Assembly (NCBI GenBank): GCA_003225075.1
Contig: QIAP01000048.1
Location: 1 to 42,732 of the forward strand
Direction: 5' to 3'
DNA from: Acidobacteriota bacterium
Lineage (GTDB): Bacteria > Acidobacteriota > Terriglobia > Terriglobales > Acidobacteriaceae
DNA length: 42,732 nt
This document shows, one piece after another, positions 24,793-32,396 of this stretch. Every line of letters begins with the position of its first letter. Position 1 is the first letter of the stretch. The notes under the pieces were generated by a model. It did not search any database and was not told the DNA's origin. It was given only the letters and a program-made list of their open reading frames with translations. The translations under genes and the position numbers were made by a program.

Positions 24793-25541
24793 TGAAAGTT
24801 GCCATTTCACAGCCTACGTATCTGCCGTGGCTCGGCTACTTCGACCTTATCGACCAAGTGGACACGTTCGTACTTTTGGACACGGTGCAGTTCGAAAAGC
24901 AGTCCTGGCAGCAGCGCAACCGTATCAAGACACCCATGGGGTTGCAGTGGCTCACCGTGCCTGTAAGTTTTCGCGGCCACTTTGGGCAAAAGATCCAGGA
25001 TGTTGAGATTCGCGAACCAGAGTTCCGCCGCAACCACCTGCGTGCAGTGGCACTGAACTACAGCCGCGCGCCCTTCTTCAACAATTACTTTCCGAGACTA
25101 TCCGCGATTCTCGAGGAATGTAGCGCGGGACGCCTGGTGGATTTGAATGTGCACCTATTGAAGTGGTTGCTGCAAGAGCTCGGAGTTGGTACGCCTCTGG
25201 TCCTGGCATCCTCCTTAGGGCTAGAAGGGAAAAGAACAGAGTTGCTCGCCAAAATTTGCCAGGAGTTGAACGCGAGACAGTACCTCTCTCCCATCGGTTC
25301 GGCAGGGTATCTTCTAGAAGAGATGGATGTTCTTACAGATCGCGGTCTGCACCTGCTTTTCCAGAACTACACACACCCAGAATACAGACAGTCATTCCCG
25401 CCTTTTGTTGCCTACGCCTGTGTTCTGGATCTCATCTTTAATGAAGGTGACCGTTCGATGGAGATAATCCGGAGCGGCCGCGGGATGCCCTTTTTGCTGC
25501 AAGACGTTGCGGCTAAAGTTCCCGAGGCGAAGGAGGCGTGA
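24792..25541 (+). CDS. WbqC-family protein
   Basis: The 249-residue protein matches the WbqC family: AISQPTYLPWLGYFDLI at residues 4-20, DTVQFEKQSWQQRNRIKT (30-47), HLLKWLLQELGVGTP, YLSPIGSAGYLLEEM and FPPFVAYACVLDLIFNEG. WbqC proteins occur in O-antigen and nonulosonate clusters, and their activity is not firmly established. Here it sits between pseG and pseI, overlapping the first by one base and the second by four, so it is co-translated with pathway enzymes. Because no PseH acetyltransferase is present, a role in N-acylation is a reasonable guess. The start is set by the conserved N-terminus and the TAATG junction. Confidence 0.9.
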   Translation: MKVAISQPTYLPWLGYFDLIDQVDTFVLLDTVQFEKQSWQQRNRIKTPMGLQWLTVPVSFRGHFGQKIQDVEIREPEFRRNHLRAVALNYSRAPFFNNYFPRLSAILEECSAGRLVDLNVHLLKWLLQELGVGTPLVLASSLGLEGKRTELLAKICQELNARQYLSPIGSAGYLLEEMDVLTDRGLHLLFQNYTHPEYRQSFPPFVAYACVLDLIFNEGDRSMEIIRSGRGMPFLLQDVAAKVPEAKEA

Positions 25542-26626
25542 TCGCGCCAGCTATTCAGATCGGCCGACGACGGATAGCAGAGGGGCAATCCGTGTATGTG
25601 ATTGCCGAGCTCTCTGCTAACCATCATCAGGATTTCGAGCAGGCTGTGCGTATCGTGCGTGCTGCCAAAGAAGCAGGCGCAGACGCGGTAAAGCTACAAA
25701 CCTACACGCCGGATACGATTACGATCCGTTCCGAACTGGAATGTTTCCGAATCGCAGGCGGAACTATATGGGACGGCCGCACGCTCCACGACCTTTACAG
25801 CGAGGCCCACACCCCGTGGGAGTGGCAGCCGAAGCTGAAGGCAATTGCAAATCAATTGGGACTCGATCTATTCTCCAGCGCCTTTGACCCGTCTGCCGTG
25901 GATTTTCTGGAGCAGATGGAGGTGCCCGCACATAAGATCGCGTCCCCGGAACTAGTTGACATTCCGCTGATAGAGAAGATGGCGGGAACAGGAAAGCCAC
26001 TAATTCTTTCCACGGGTATGGCTACATTGGCAGAGATTGAAGAAGCAATTGAAGCGGCACGCGCAGCGGGAGGAACCCAGATCGCGTTGCTGCGCTGTAC
26101 GAGCGCTTACCCGGCGCCTGCAGAGGAGATGAACCTTCGTGCGATCCCCGACTTGATCCGCCGTTTTGGGTTGCCTGTCGGCCTCTCAGATCACACTTTG
26201 GGCATTGCCGTACCAGTTGCCGCGGTATCTTTAGGTGCGTGTCTCATTGAAAAACACTTGACCCTTGCTCGTGCCGATGGCGGCCCAGACAGCGCCTTTT
26301 CACTCGAACCTCATGAGTTCAGAGAGATGGTAACTGCGATAAGGATTGCGCAGAAGGCTCTTGGAAATGTTCAGTTTAGAGTCACTCGTCAGGAGGAGAG
26401 CACGGTTAGGTACCGGCGATCGCTCTTTGTCGTCGACGAGGTGAAAGAAGGCCAGTTATTCACAGTCGACAACGTTCGATCCATTCGACCTGCCCAAGGC
26501 CTGCATCCCCGTTATCTCCCCTTTGTTCTCGGCCGGCGAGCGACACGCAAACTGGAAAAAGGTACGCCGCTTGCCTGGAACATGGTGGAAGGCGCCGCAT
26601 CCCGTGCAAGAGCTTCGGGAGAGTGA
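25538..26626 (+). CDS. pseI: Pseudaminic acid synthase PseI
   Basis: PseI condenses the freed 6-deoxy-altrose derivative with phosphoenolpyruvate to make the nine-carbon acid. The 362-residue enzyme has the NeuB TIM barrel (AELSANHHQDFEQA, DAVKLQTYTPDT, VPAHKIASPELVDIPLI, LSTGMATLAEIEEA, GLSDHTLGIAVPVAAVSLGA, EKHLTL) and a C-terminal SAF antifreeze-like domain from about residue 295. The DGGPDSAFSLEPHEF motif favours PseI over NeuB or LegI. The GTG start overlaps the WbqC stop by four bases. It is the last gene of the compact pse block; 297 bases without a clear gene follow. Confidence 0.94.
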   Translation: MIAPAIQIGRRRIAEGQSVYVIAELSANHHQDFEQAVRIVRAAKEAGADAVKLQTYTPDTITIRSELECFRIAGGTIWDGRTLHDLYSEAHTPWEWQPKLKAIANQLGLDLFSSAFDPSAVDFLEQMEVPAHKIASPELVDIPLIEKMAGTGKPLILSTGMATLAEIEEAIEAARAAGGTQIALLRCTSAYPAPAEEMNLRAIPDLIRRFGLPVGLSDHTLGIAVPVAAVSLGACLIEKHLTLARADGGPDSAFSLEPHEFREMVTAIRIAQKALGNVQFRVTRQEESTVRYRRSLFVVDEVKEGQLFTVDNVRSIRPAQGLHPRYLPFVLGRRATRKLEKGTPLAWNMVEGAASRARASGE

Positions 26627-26923
26627 TTCCTGCCGCTAGGGAATCCCTGTTCCCTACGTTCGGTAATGGTCGGTGCTCAAATCGATCCCTGCACCCCCCT
26701 CTCTACTTCCCAAATCTCAATTCAACGCCCGAACAATTCCGCGGAAGTGATCTCCGTGCAATCGTAATAACGTCGCGAAAATCGCATCACTTTTCTCACC
26801 TCGCCTCAGGTGCTCAACGGTTTGTATGTCGCCGACTCTAGCGGGTCCAAGAGAACCACATCTGGCAATCTCTTGTCTCAATCGAATCGTGTAATTTGGA
26901 GGCGGGCGATTAATCGGAGAACC
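26627..26923. other. Non-coding gap after pseI, with a hairpin at 26637-26656
   Basis: A perfect 7-bp inverted repeat (TAGGGAA at 26637-26643, TTCCCTA at 26650-26656) with a six-base loop lies just after the pseI stop. No T-tract follows, so it is not a standard intrinsic terminator; it could be an RNA-stabilising or processing structure. The remaining bases show no convincing gene; short open frames there lack family features. A promoter for the downstream genes may lie here, but I cannot point to one. Confidence 0.4.
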
Positions 26924-29773
26924 GTGAAAGTCTTATTGCTCAATCCCGAAGACACACCTTATTCGGGAGAATGGCAAGAACATCTATGGGATCTCATCGT
27001 CGACCTGGGCTGGGCTGGCCCCGACTGTCATCGTCGCTGGGGGCAGCAACTGGGAACTCAGGTCATTAGTCTTTACGATTTTCAGGAACCCATCGAGGTA
27101 TTCCGCAAAGTTAACGAAATCATCGATGTGGGCCGGAATCAGCTCCTCGACTCACAAGGAATCGACTGGTGGGAGCTCATCGCAGCCGTTCAATATGAGA
27201 AATTACAGTTTCTTTGTCTCCTTAATCGGTTGAAGGAATATTTGGGAACTTCCGCCGATCTGACAGCAAGCCGCCCGCCTACTAATTTGTTCGAGCAAGT
27301 CTGGGATCGGAGAATTCCCTGTTTTCACTCTCGGCCGAGTCGCAGGATGAACTGGGAGGGTCGGGCCGGACGCGTCTGGAATCTAACTCCCGCTCAGATT
27401 GTTGAGGTCGCATTTGACAAGTGGGACGCCGACTACAAACTCCGCCGATACGCCAACTTGCAACTGCGGTTGCGTAATAATGATCCACTGGTTTTGTTGC
27501 CCTCTCCTTATGTGAATGTCTCACGTGTGGTTCTGGCTTACGCAAGTCTACTGCCGGAGAGAAAGTTTTTGCTGGTGTCAACACGCCATAGTGGGAAGTG
27601 GAAGTCGGGACACCCAAATGTCCTACGAACGTCATTGGCCGCCTACGCGCGATCCTCACGGAGATCTCGGCGCGAGGCGGAATCTCTCGTCAAAGGGTGG
27701 GATGAGTTGAAAAGAGTTCTTTTGACGGGATTGCCCGAACTACGATGGGCCACCCAAGCAGGATATTTCAACGACTTTGCCGAAAGATTAGCCGCCGGAG
27801 TATGCGCGCGTGACGCTTGGTGGAACCTACTTAGGAATGAACCAATCGAAAGCGTGCTCTGCGGTGACGACCTCAATATCTACACGCGCATTCCGCTGAT
27901 TTTGGCTAAACAGATGGGTTTACGCTCTATTTACTGTGCGCATGGAGCATTGGACGCGACCCTTCTATTCAAGCAGCGGTATGCCGATATCTACCTGGCA
28001 AAAGGTGAGATGGAAGCGGATTACATGGCTAGGATCTGCCGAGTCCCGCAGGAACGAATCGAGATCGGAGCACCCAACGCTCGAGCCAATCATGGGGGTC
28101 GCAAAGAATTCTCGTGCGCTAGCCGCTCAATTGTTTTCTTCTCTCAACCTTACGAGGTATACAAGGGCCGTCCGGAAGAGGCTTATCGGGAAATTTTGCC
28201 GCGCTTGTGCAATATCGCGCGTACCCATGATTGTAAGGTAATCGTAAAGTTGCATCCGTTCGAGAGCCGGCGCGAGCGGAAGAGGCTGATTGAGAGGGTC
28301 TTACCGCCATCAAAACGATCGCTCATTGAAATATCCGCTTGTCGCTTCGCTTCAGAGCTGTTTGATAAAGCCTGGTTTGGTATAAGCGTGAGTTCGAGCG
28401 TTGCTCTTGAGTGCGCTCAGCAAGGGATTCCCTTTTTCAACTGTGGATGGCTAGAGCCAAAAGACACCGGCTATGTCCAGCAATTTACGAAGTTCGGCGC
28501 GGGCCAGCTTCTGACATGCCCTGAAGAAATCGATAGCATTCCTAAGTTGATAAGAGAAACTAATTTGCGAGATCCGTCTTCCCTACTTTGTGAAACGATC
28601 AATTCCAAGAGCTTGGAACGATTCATGTTTGGCGATCTTCCTAGCGAGGTGCAAAAAGCCGTCCCCACTTTCGCATCGAAGGTGGCCGGCCGTCTTCTAA
28701 GACGGGTTTTCTATCCCTCATTATCCAAGGCCGGGTACCTATTCACGCGTGCGAACCGGTTTCAAAGCCTGGCCGTTATCACTTATCACGGCGTGCTTCC
28801 ATCCTCTTATCAAGAAGAAGATAGGTTTATTGACGGTGGCATGGTGCGCACGGATGCGTTTCGCCGGCAGCTCCGATGGCTCAAATCTCATTATTGCGTG
28901 ATCGATCCCGAGGCTTGTCATCGATGGCTCATGGGACGGGGCGATCTGCCTTCTCGAGCCGTGCTGCTGACGTGTGACGACGGCCTGCTTAGCACGGCGA
29001 CAGAGATGTTGCCGGTTCTGCACGAGGAGCAGGTTAAGTGCTTATTCTTTGTGACTGGCAGCTCACTTTGCGAGCATCCCGTGAGGCCATGGTATTTGCA
29101 GTTATATCTCCTGCTCCTCTGCGCACCGAGGGGCAGGACCGTTGTCCAGGTCGACTCATTGCGTCTGCATTTCAATCTTGGTAGCCGGCAGGAGCGGTGC
29201 GCAGTTTGGTGGCGGCTAGTAAAAGAGCTCTCAAAATACCCTGCCGATAAACGGCAAATGATTGTGAACCAGTTCCTGGATGTTCTTCGGTTGCCGCGAG
29301 AATGGGACTTGTCATATCGCCAAGAGCCGTCGCTGCGCGAGCGCTATACGACACTTTCTCGTTCCAACTTGCAGCAACTTGTGGACGCTGGAATGGCGAT
29401 AGGTAACCACACGCTGTCACATCCGCTATTGTCACAGTCTTCCGATGAAGTCTCCTGGAAGGAGATTGCAGGGACACAGGCTGAGCTCCAATCTGTGATT
29501 GGCACACCTGTATGGGCGCTTGCCTATCCATTTGGCGATCGAGGATCGATCACTCCCCGCGAAATCAGTCTAGCTGAACAAGCTGGTTATGATTGCGCAT
29601 TTCTAAATTTTGGAGGGTGCGTTCATCGTCAGTCCTTAAAACAGCGTTTTGCGCTGCCTCGACTGCACATCTCAGCCCGCATGGGAATCGCAGAAATCGA
29701 AGCCTTGGTTTCCGGGCTCGACTGGTCCCTGCGCGAACAATTTGCCAGGTATCGCTTTGCTGCCGCCAGTTAG
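26924..29773 (+). CDS. Fusion: GT-B-like surface-glycan enzyme plus NodB polysaccharide deacetylase
   Basis: The 949-residue product joins two modules. The first (about 1-620) resembles GT-B-fold capsule/CDP-glycerol or polysialyl-type transferases: IYCAHGALDAT, CKVIVKLHPFES, FGISVSSSVALECAQQGIPFF. The second (about 640-940) is a carbohydrate esterase 4 domain: AVITYHGVLP, the metal-binding/catalytic TCDDG (683-687), HTLSH (829-833) and WALAYPFGD. It should make or modify a glycan and remove N- or O-acetyl groups in the cytosol, as no signal peptide is seen. GTG 26924 is chosen because GGAGA precedes it and the natural Rossmann start (VKVLLLNPEDTPYSG) begins there; the frame opens at 26810. 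Acceptors are unknown. Confidence 0.85.
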   Translation: MKVLLLNPEDTPYSGEWQEHLWDLIVDLGWAGPDCHRRWGQQLGTQVISLYDFQEPIEVFRKVNEIIDVGRNQLLDSQGIDWWELIAAVQYEKLQFLCLLNRLKEYLGTSADLTASRPPTNLFEQVWDRRIPCFHSRPSRRMNWEGRAGRVWNLTPAQIVEVAFDKWDADYKLRRYANLQLRLRNNDPLVLLPSPYVNVSRVVLAYASLLPERKFLLVSTRHSGKWKSGHPNVLRTSLAAYARSSRRSRREAESLVKGWDELKRVLLTGLPELRWATQAGYFNDFAERLAAGVCARDAWWNLLRNEPIESVLCGDDLNIYTRIPLILAKQMGLRSIYCAHGALDATLLFKQRYADIYLAKGEMEADYMARICRVPQERIEIGAPNARANHGGRKEFSCASRSIVFFSQPYEVYKGRPEEAYREILPRLCNIARTHDCKVIVKLHPFESRRERKRLIERVLPPSKRSLIEISACRFASELFDKAWFGISVSSSVALECAQQGIPFFNCGWLEPKDTGYVQQFTKFGAGQLLTCPEEIDSIPKLIRETNLRDPSSLLCETINSKSLERFMFGDLPSEVQKAVPTFASKVAGRLLRRVFYPSLSKAGYLFTRANRFQSLAVITYHGVLPSSYQEEDRFIDGGMVRTDAFRRQLRWLKSHYCVIDPEACHRWLMGRGDLPSRAVLLTCDDGLLSTATEMLPVLHEEQVKCLFFVTGSSLCEHPVRPWYLQLYLLLLCAPRGRTVVQVDSLRLHFNLGSRQERCAVWWRLVKELSKYPADKRQMIVNQFLDVLRLPREWDLSYRQEPSLRERYTTLSRSNLQQLVDAGMAIGNHTLSHPLLSQSSDEVSWKEIAGTQAELQSVIGTPVWALAYPFGDRGSITPREISLAEQAGYDCAFLNFGGCVHRQSLKQRFALPRLHISARMGIAEIEALVSGLDWSLREQFARYRFAAAS

Positions 29774-29783
29774 CAGTTTCTTA

Positions 29784-30566
29784 ATGGGGTGGGATCAAGA
29801 CTTCAAAGCAAGCGCGGAGGGGATCGTGGATACGGTTCGTGCTGTGGTACAGGGATTGACGAACAATTATCGACGTGTACGGTACTTAGCATCCGTGGCT
29901 CGTAGTCGATGGTTCACCGACCCCGAAGATACCTTCGAACAAATCAGCCTCAGCCGCGCGTGGGACTACGAGTCTGAACTGGAACGCCAGAGGCACAGAA
30001 GAGTGCTAGAAGAGGTGGCGTGTTTACGGGGCACCGCGAACTGGGGTAACGCTTTAGAGCTCGGTTGTCATGACGGCGTTTTCACGCTGGATTTGGCTTC
30101 ACGGTGCACGCACGTAATGGCTTGCGACATTTCATCCGACGCCTGTGCCCGCGCTCGATTGCGATGCTCCGCTTTGTCTCAAGTGGAAGTGGCGAGGCTA
30201 AACGTAGAGATCGATACATTTCATGGTAAGTATGACCTCATATTTGCGATGGACATTCTTAATTACATTTATGGCCGGGACCGAATGCTAGGACTCTGCT
30301 CGAAAATCAGCGCAGCTCTCGAGCGGGATGGATTGTTAGTAATCACTGAATGTCGTCTTGCTCACTACATACAGGACGGCTGGTTTCGTTCTTGGGTGCC
30401 GGCGGGGGGTGACATTATCGTGGATCTCTTCGCGTCTCAGCCCGCTCTTCGGTTAGTGCACCGTGAGTTTCATCCTGATGCCGGGCAGGATGTGGGTCCT
30501 CATTACATGGCTCATGTAATCGCTATGTATGAAAAGAACGAGGAAGGGGGGACCATTGGACGTTGA
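29784..30566 (+). CDS. SAM-dependent methyltransferase, NodS-like layout
   Basis: From ATG 29784, ten bases after the deacetylase stop, the product has 260 residues. An amphipathic N-terminal region is followed by the NodS/Methyltransf core: RAWDYESELERQRHRRVLEE, the SAM loop ALELGCHDGVFTLDLA, ACDISSDACARAR, YDLIFAMDILNYI and GLLVITECR. The WD-x-ESELERQRH...ALELGCHDG order is typical of SAM enzymes related to nodulation NodS and some polyketide methylases. Placed directly after a NodB domain, it may methylate the amine exposed by deacetylation, but that is inference from order. The frame opens further upstream inside the preceding gene; that extension is not family-like. Confidence 0.85.
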   Translation: MGWDQDFKASAEGIVDTVRAVVQGLTNNYRRVRYLASVARSRWFTDPEDTFEQISLSRAWDYESELERQRHRRVLEEVACLRGTANWGNALELGCHDGVFTLDLASRCTHVMACDISSDACARARLRCSALSQVEVARLNVEIDTFHGKYDLIFAMDILNYIYGRDRMLGLCSKISAALERDGLLVITECRLAHYIQDGWFRSWVPAGGDIIVDLFASQPALRLVHREFHPDAGQDVGPHYMAHVIAMYEKNEEGGTIGR

Positions 30567-32157
30567 GAGTGCTTTGGAAATAGCCGGACAACCTGGCAAC
30601 CTGGAGCCCAGCGCTGTTCAACGTCTCGAATTCAGGCGCAATTTCCGGGAGATTACGAAACACTCCGCTGTTTTCTTCTCAGGAACGATCTTCACTTTAT
30701 TGGCCGGTTATTTCGTCAAGATTTACGTCGCCAGAGTACTGGGCCCACAACGGTTGGGTTTGTATGCGCTCGGCATGACCGTAGTCAGTTTTGTCCAACT
30801 GTTTGGACTCATGGGATTACCTGGAACCGCGGCTCGATATGTTGCCGTCTATAACCGCACTGGAAACATGGACGGGCTGCGCGCTTTGTTGTCGCGAAGC
30901 ACCACGCTGATCCTATGCCTTAACGCGGTTCTTGGGGGAGCGATGGTGCTCAGCCGACACTGGGTGGCAGATCACATTTATCATGCACCAGAACTCGCCC
31001 GCTATATGACGCTATTTGCGTTACTCATGTTCTTGGGCGCTCTGCAGGTGTTCTATTCCCACGTAATTGCTGGGTTCAAGGATATTGCCAAACGAACGCT
31101 GATAACAAATTTCATTGGAACTCCATTTGTTCTCTTACTCACGGTTTTGCTATTGGCGCTCGGTATGGGGCTTCGTGGTTACATCGTGGCGCAGATCGTC
31201 AACGCAATTGTCATAGTTTTGCTCCTGGCTCGTTTGACCTGGAGACTTACGCCCACGCCTGCCCACTTCTCCCTGGCACCACTGGCCCCTCTTCCCCCGG
31301 AGATCCTCTCCTTTTCTGGAGCTACTTTTGGAATGAGCGCACTGGACTTCCTAGTCTCGCAGGCTGACAAGATTCTGCTTGGCTTTTATCTCGATGCTCG
31401 CCAACTTGGTATCTACGTTCTTGCGTCCACCCTAGTCGCATTTATGCCAGTTATTCTCCAGTCCATAAACGAGATGTTCGCTCCCGCCATTGCCGAACTG
31501 CACGCGCAAGCACAGCATGAAGTCTTGGGTAAACTGTTTCGAACTTTGACAAAGTGGGTACTGGGAGCGACGCTTCCCGCGGCTCTTGTCGCCATTGTCT
31601 TTGCGCCACCACTGATGCGCATCTTTGGCGCGGACTTCGAACCAGGATGGCCCGTGTTGGTCATTGGTGTTCTGGGGCAGATTGTGAACTGTGGGGTCGG
31701 TTCAGTCGGATACTTGCTGCTTATGTCAGGAAATCAGAACCGGCTCATGAGGATTCAGTTCATCTCCGCCGCTTTGTCAATCGCTTTGAGTCTCATGCTC
31801 ATTCCTTTATTTGGGATGGTGGGGGCAGCGCTTTCCGCAGCGGCTATTAATATTGGTAGTAACGTTTGGAATCTTGTCGAGGTGAATAAATGCCTGAGGC
31901 TCTCGCCGGGTAAACAAGGCTACTTCGCACTCCTCTTACCCACTGCTCTGGCGGTTGGCTTTCTCTGGGCACTTCGCGTAATGACGACATCCCTGGAGCA
32001 TCAATGGATCGCCATTCTATCGGGTTTGGTACTCAGCTACGCTGTATTTGGAGCTGCGGCAATGTGCGTGGCATTGGATGCTGACGATCGCATCATGGCT
32101 CACAGCGCTTGGATACACATGCGAAACGGTTTCGAGAAATTAGCCGTGAGGGTCTGA
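30529..32157 (+). CDS. Wzx-type oligosaccharide flippase
   Basis: The 542-residue polytopic protein has about fourteen membrane segments and the MOP/MATE-superfamily features of O-antigen flippases: SAVFFSGTIFTLLAGYFVKIYVA at the start split across helix 1, ARVLGPQRLGLYALGMTVV, LDFLVSQADKILLGFYLD and QLGIYVLASTLVAFMP, the last characteristic of Wzx_2/RfbX-like proteins. It moves lipid-linked repeat units to the periplasmic face. ATG 30529 lies inside the preceding gene with a 38-base overlap and no strong ribosome binding site; TTG 30556, after the purine-rich AGGAAGGGGGGA, is a good alternative. It precedes the small RHH-like gene by two bases. Confidence 0.93.
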   Translation: MKRTRKGGPLDVESALEIAGQPGNLEPSAVQRLEFRRNFREITKHSAVFFSGTIFTLLAGYFVKIYVARVLGPQRLGLYALGMTVVSFVQLFGLMGLPGTAARYVAVYNRTGNMDGLRALLSRSTTLILCLNAVLGGAMVLSRHWVADHIYHAPELARYMTLFALLMFLGALQVFYSHVIAGFKDIAKRTLITNFIGTPFVLLLTVLLLALGMGLRGYIVAQIVNAIVIVLLLARLTWRLTPTPAHFSLAPLAPLPPEILSFSGATFGMSALDFLVSQADKILLGFYLDARQLGIYVLASTLVAFMPVILQSINEMFAPAIAELHAQAQHEVLGKLFRTLTKWVLGATLPAALVAIVFAPPLMRIFGADFEPGWPVLVIGVLGQIVNCGVGSVGYLLLMSGNQNRLMRIQFISAALSIALSLMLIPLFGMVGAALSAAAINIGSNVWNLVEVNKCLRLSPGKQGYFALLLPTALAVGFLWALRVMTTSLEHQWIAILSGLVLSYAVFGAAAMCVALDADDRIMAHSAWIHMRNGFEKLAVRV

Positions 32158-32159
32158 AT

Positions 32160-32357
32160 ATGACGGAATTCTGCAACGTTCGCTTAACGGCAGAATTGTG
32201 TGCTAAGGCGGAGCAGCGCTTTGGAATGCATTTTGATTCGATAAGCGATCTGCTTACCTGCTTATTAGAGGAGCTACTCCGGGATGATATCGGTCATTTC
32301 CAGCAAGCTGAACAGAAGATTGTCGAGGAACGCCTACGTGATTTGGGGTATATCTAG
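32160..32357 (+). CDS. Small ribbon-helix-helix-like protein with LGY tail
   Basis: A 65-residue protein starting at ATG 32160, two bases after the flippase stop, with GAGGG upstream. The first 42 residues follow a strand-helix-helix pattern (CNVRLTAELCAKAEQRFG, then SISDLLTCLLEELLRDD) like CopG/RHH or related small folds. The tail VEERLRDLGYI is striking because C-terminal LRxLGY motifs are common at the ends of sulfatase/alkaline-phosphatase-superfamily proteins, and the next gene encodes such an enzyme, which itself lacks that tail. It might be a partner subunit or a regulator of the enzyme. No named family recognised; too short for firm assignment. Confidence 0.7.
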   Translation: MTEFCNVRLTAELCAKAEQRFGMHFDSISDLLTCLLEELLRDDIGHFQQAEQKIVEERLRDLGYI

Positions 32358-32396
32358 GACCTGTCGACCTTGGCGGCAGGCCCGGTTTGCTTGTCA

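Noticed and set aside
26623-26841. Plus-strand 72-codon frame starting with a GTGA overlap at the pseI stop
   Set aside because: The sequence is low in hydrophobic core pattern, has no family features and runs into the frame of the fusion gene; the GTG overlap is probably coincidental.
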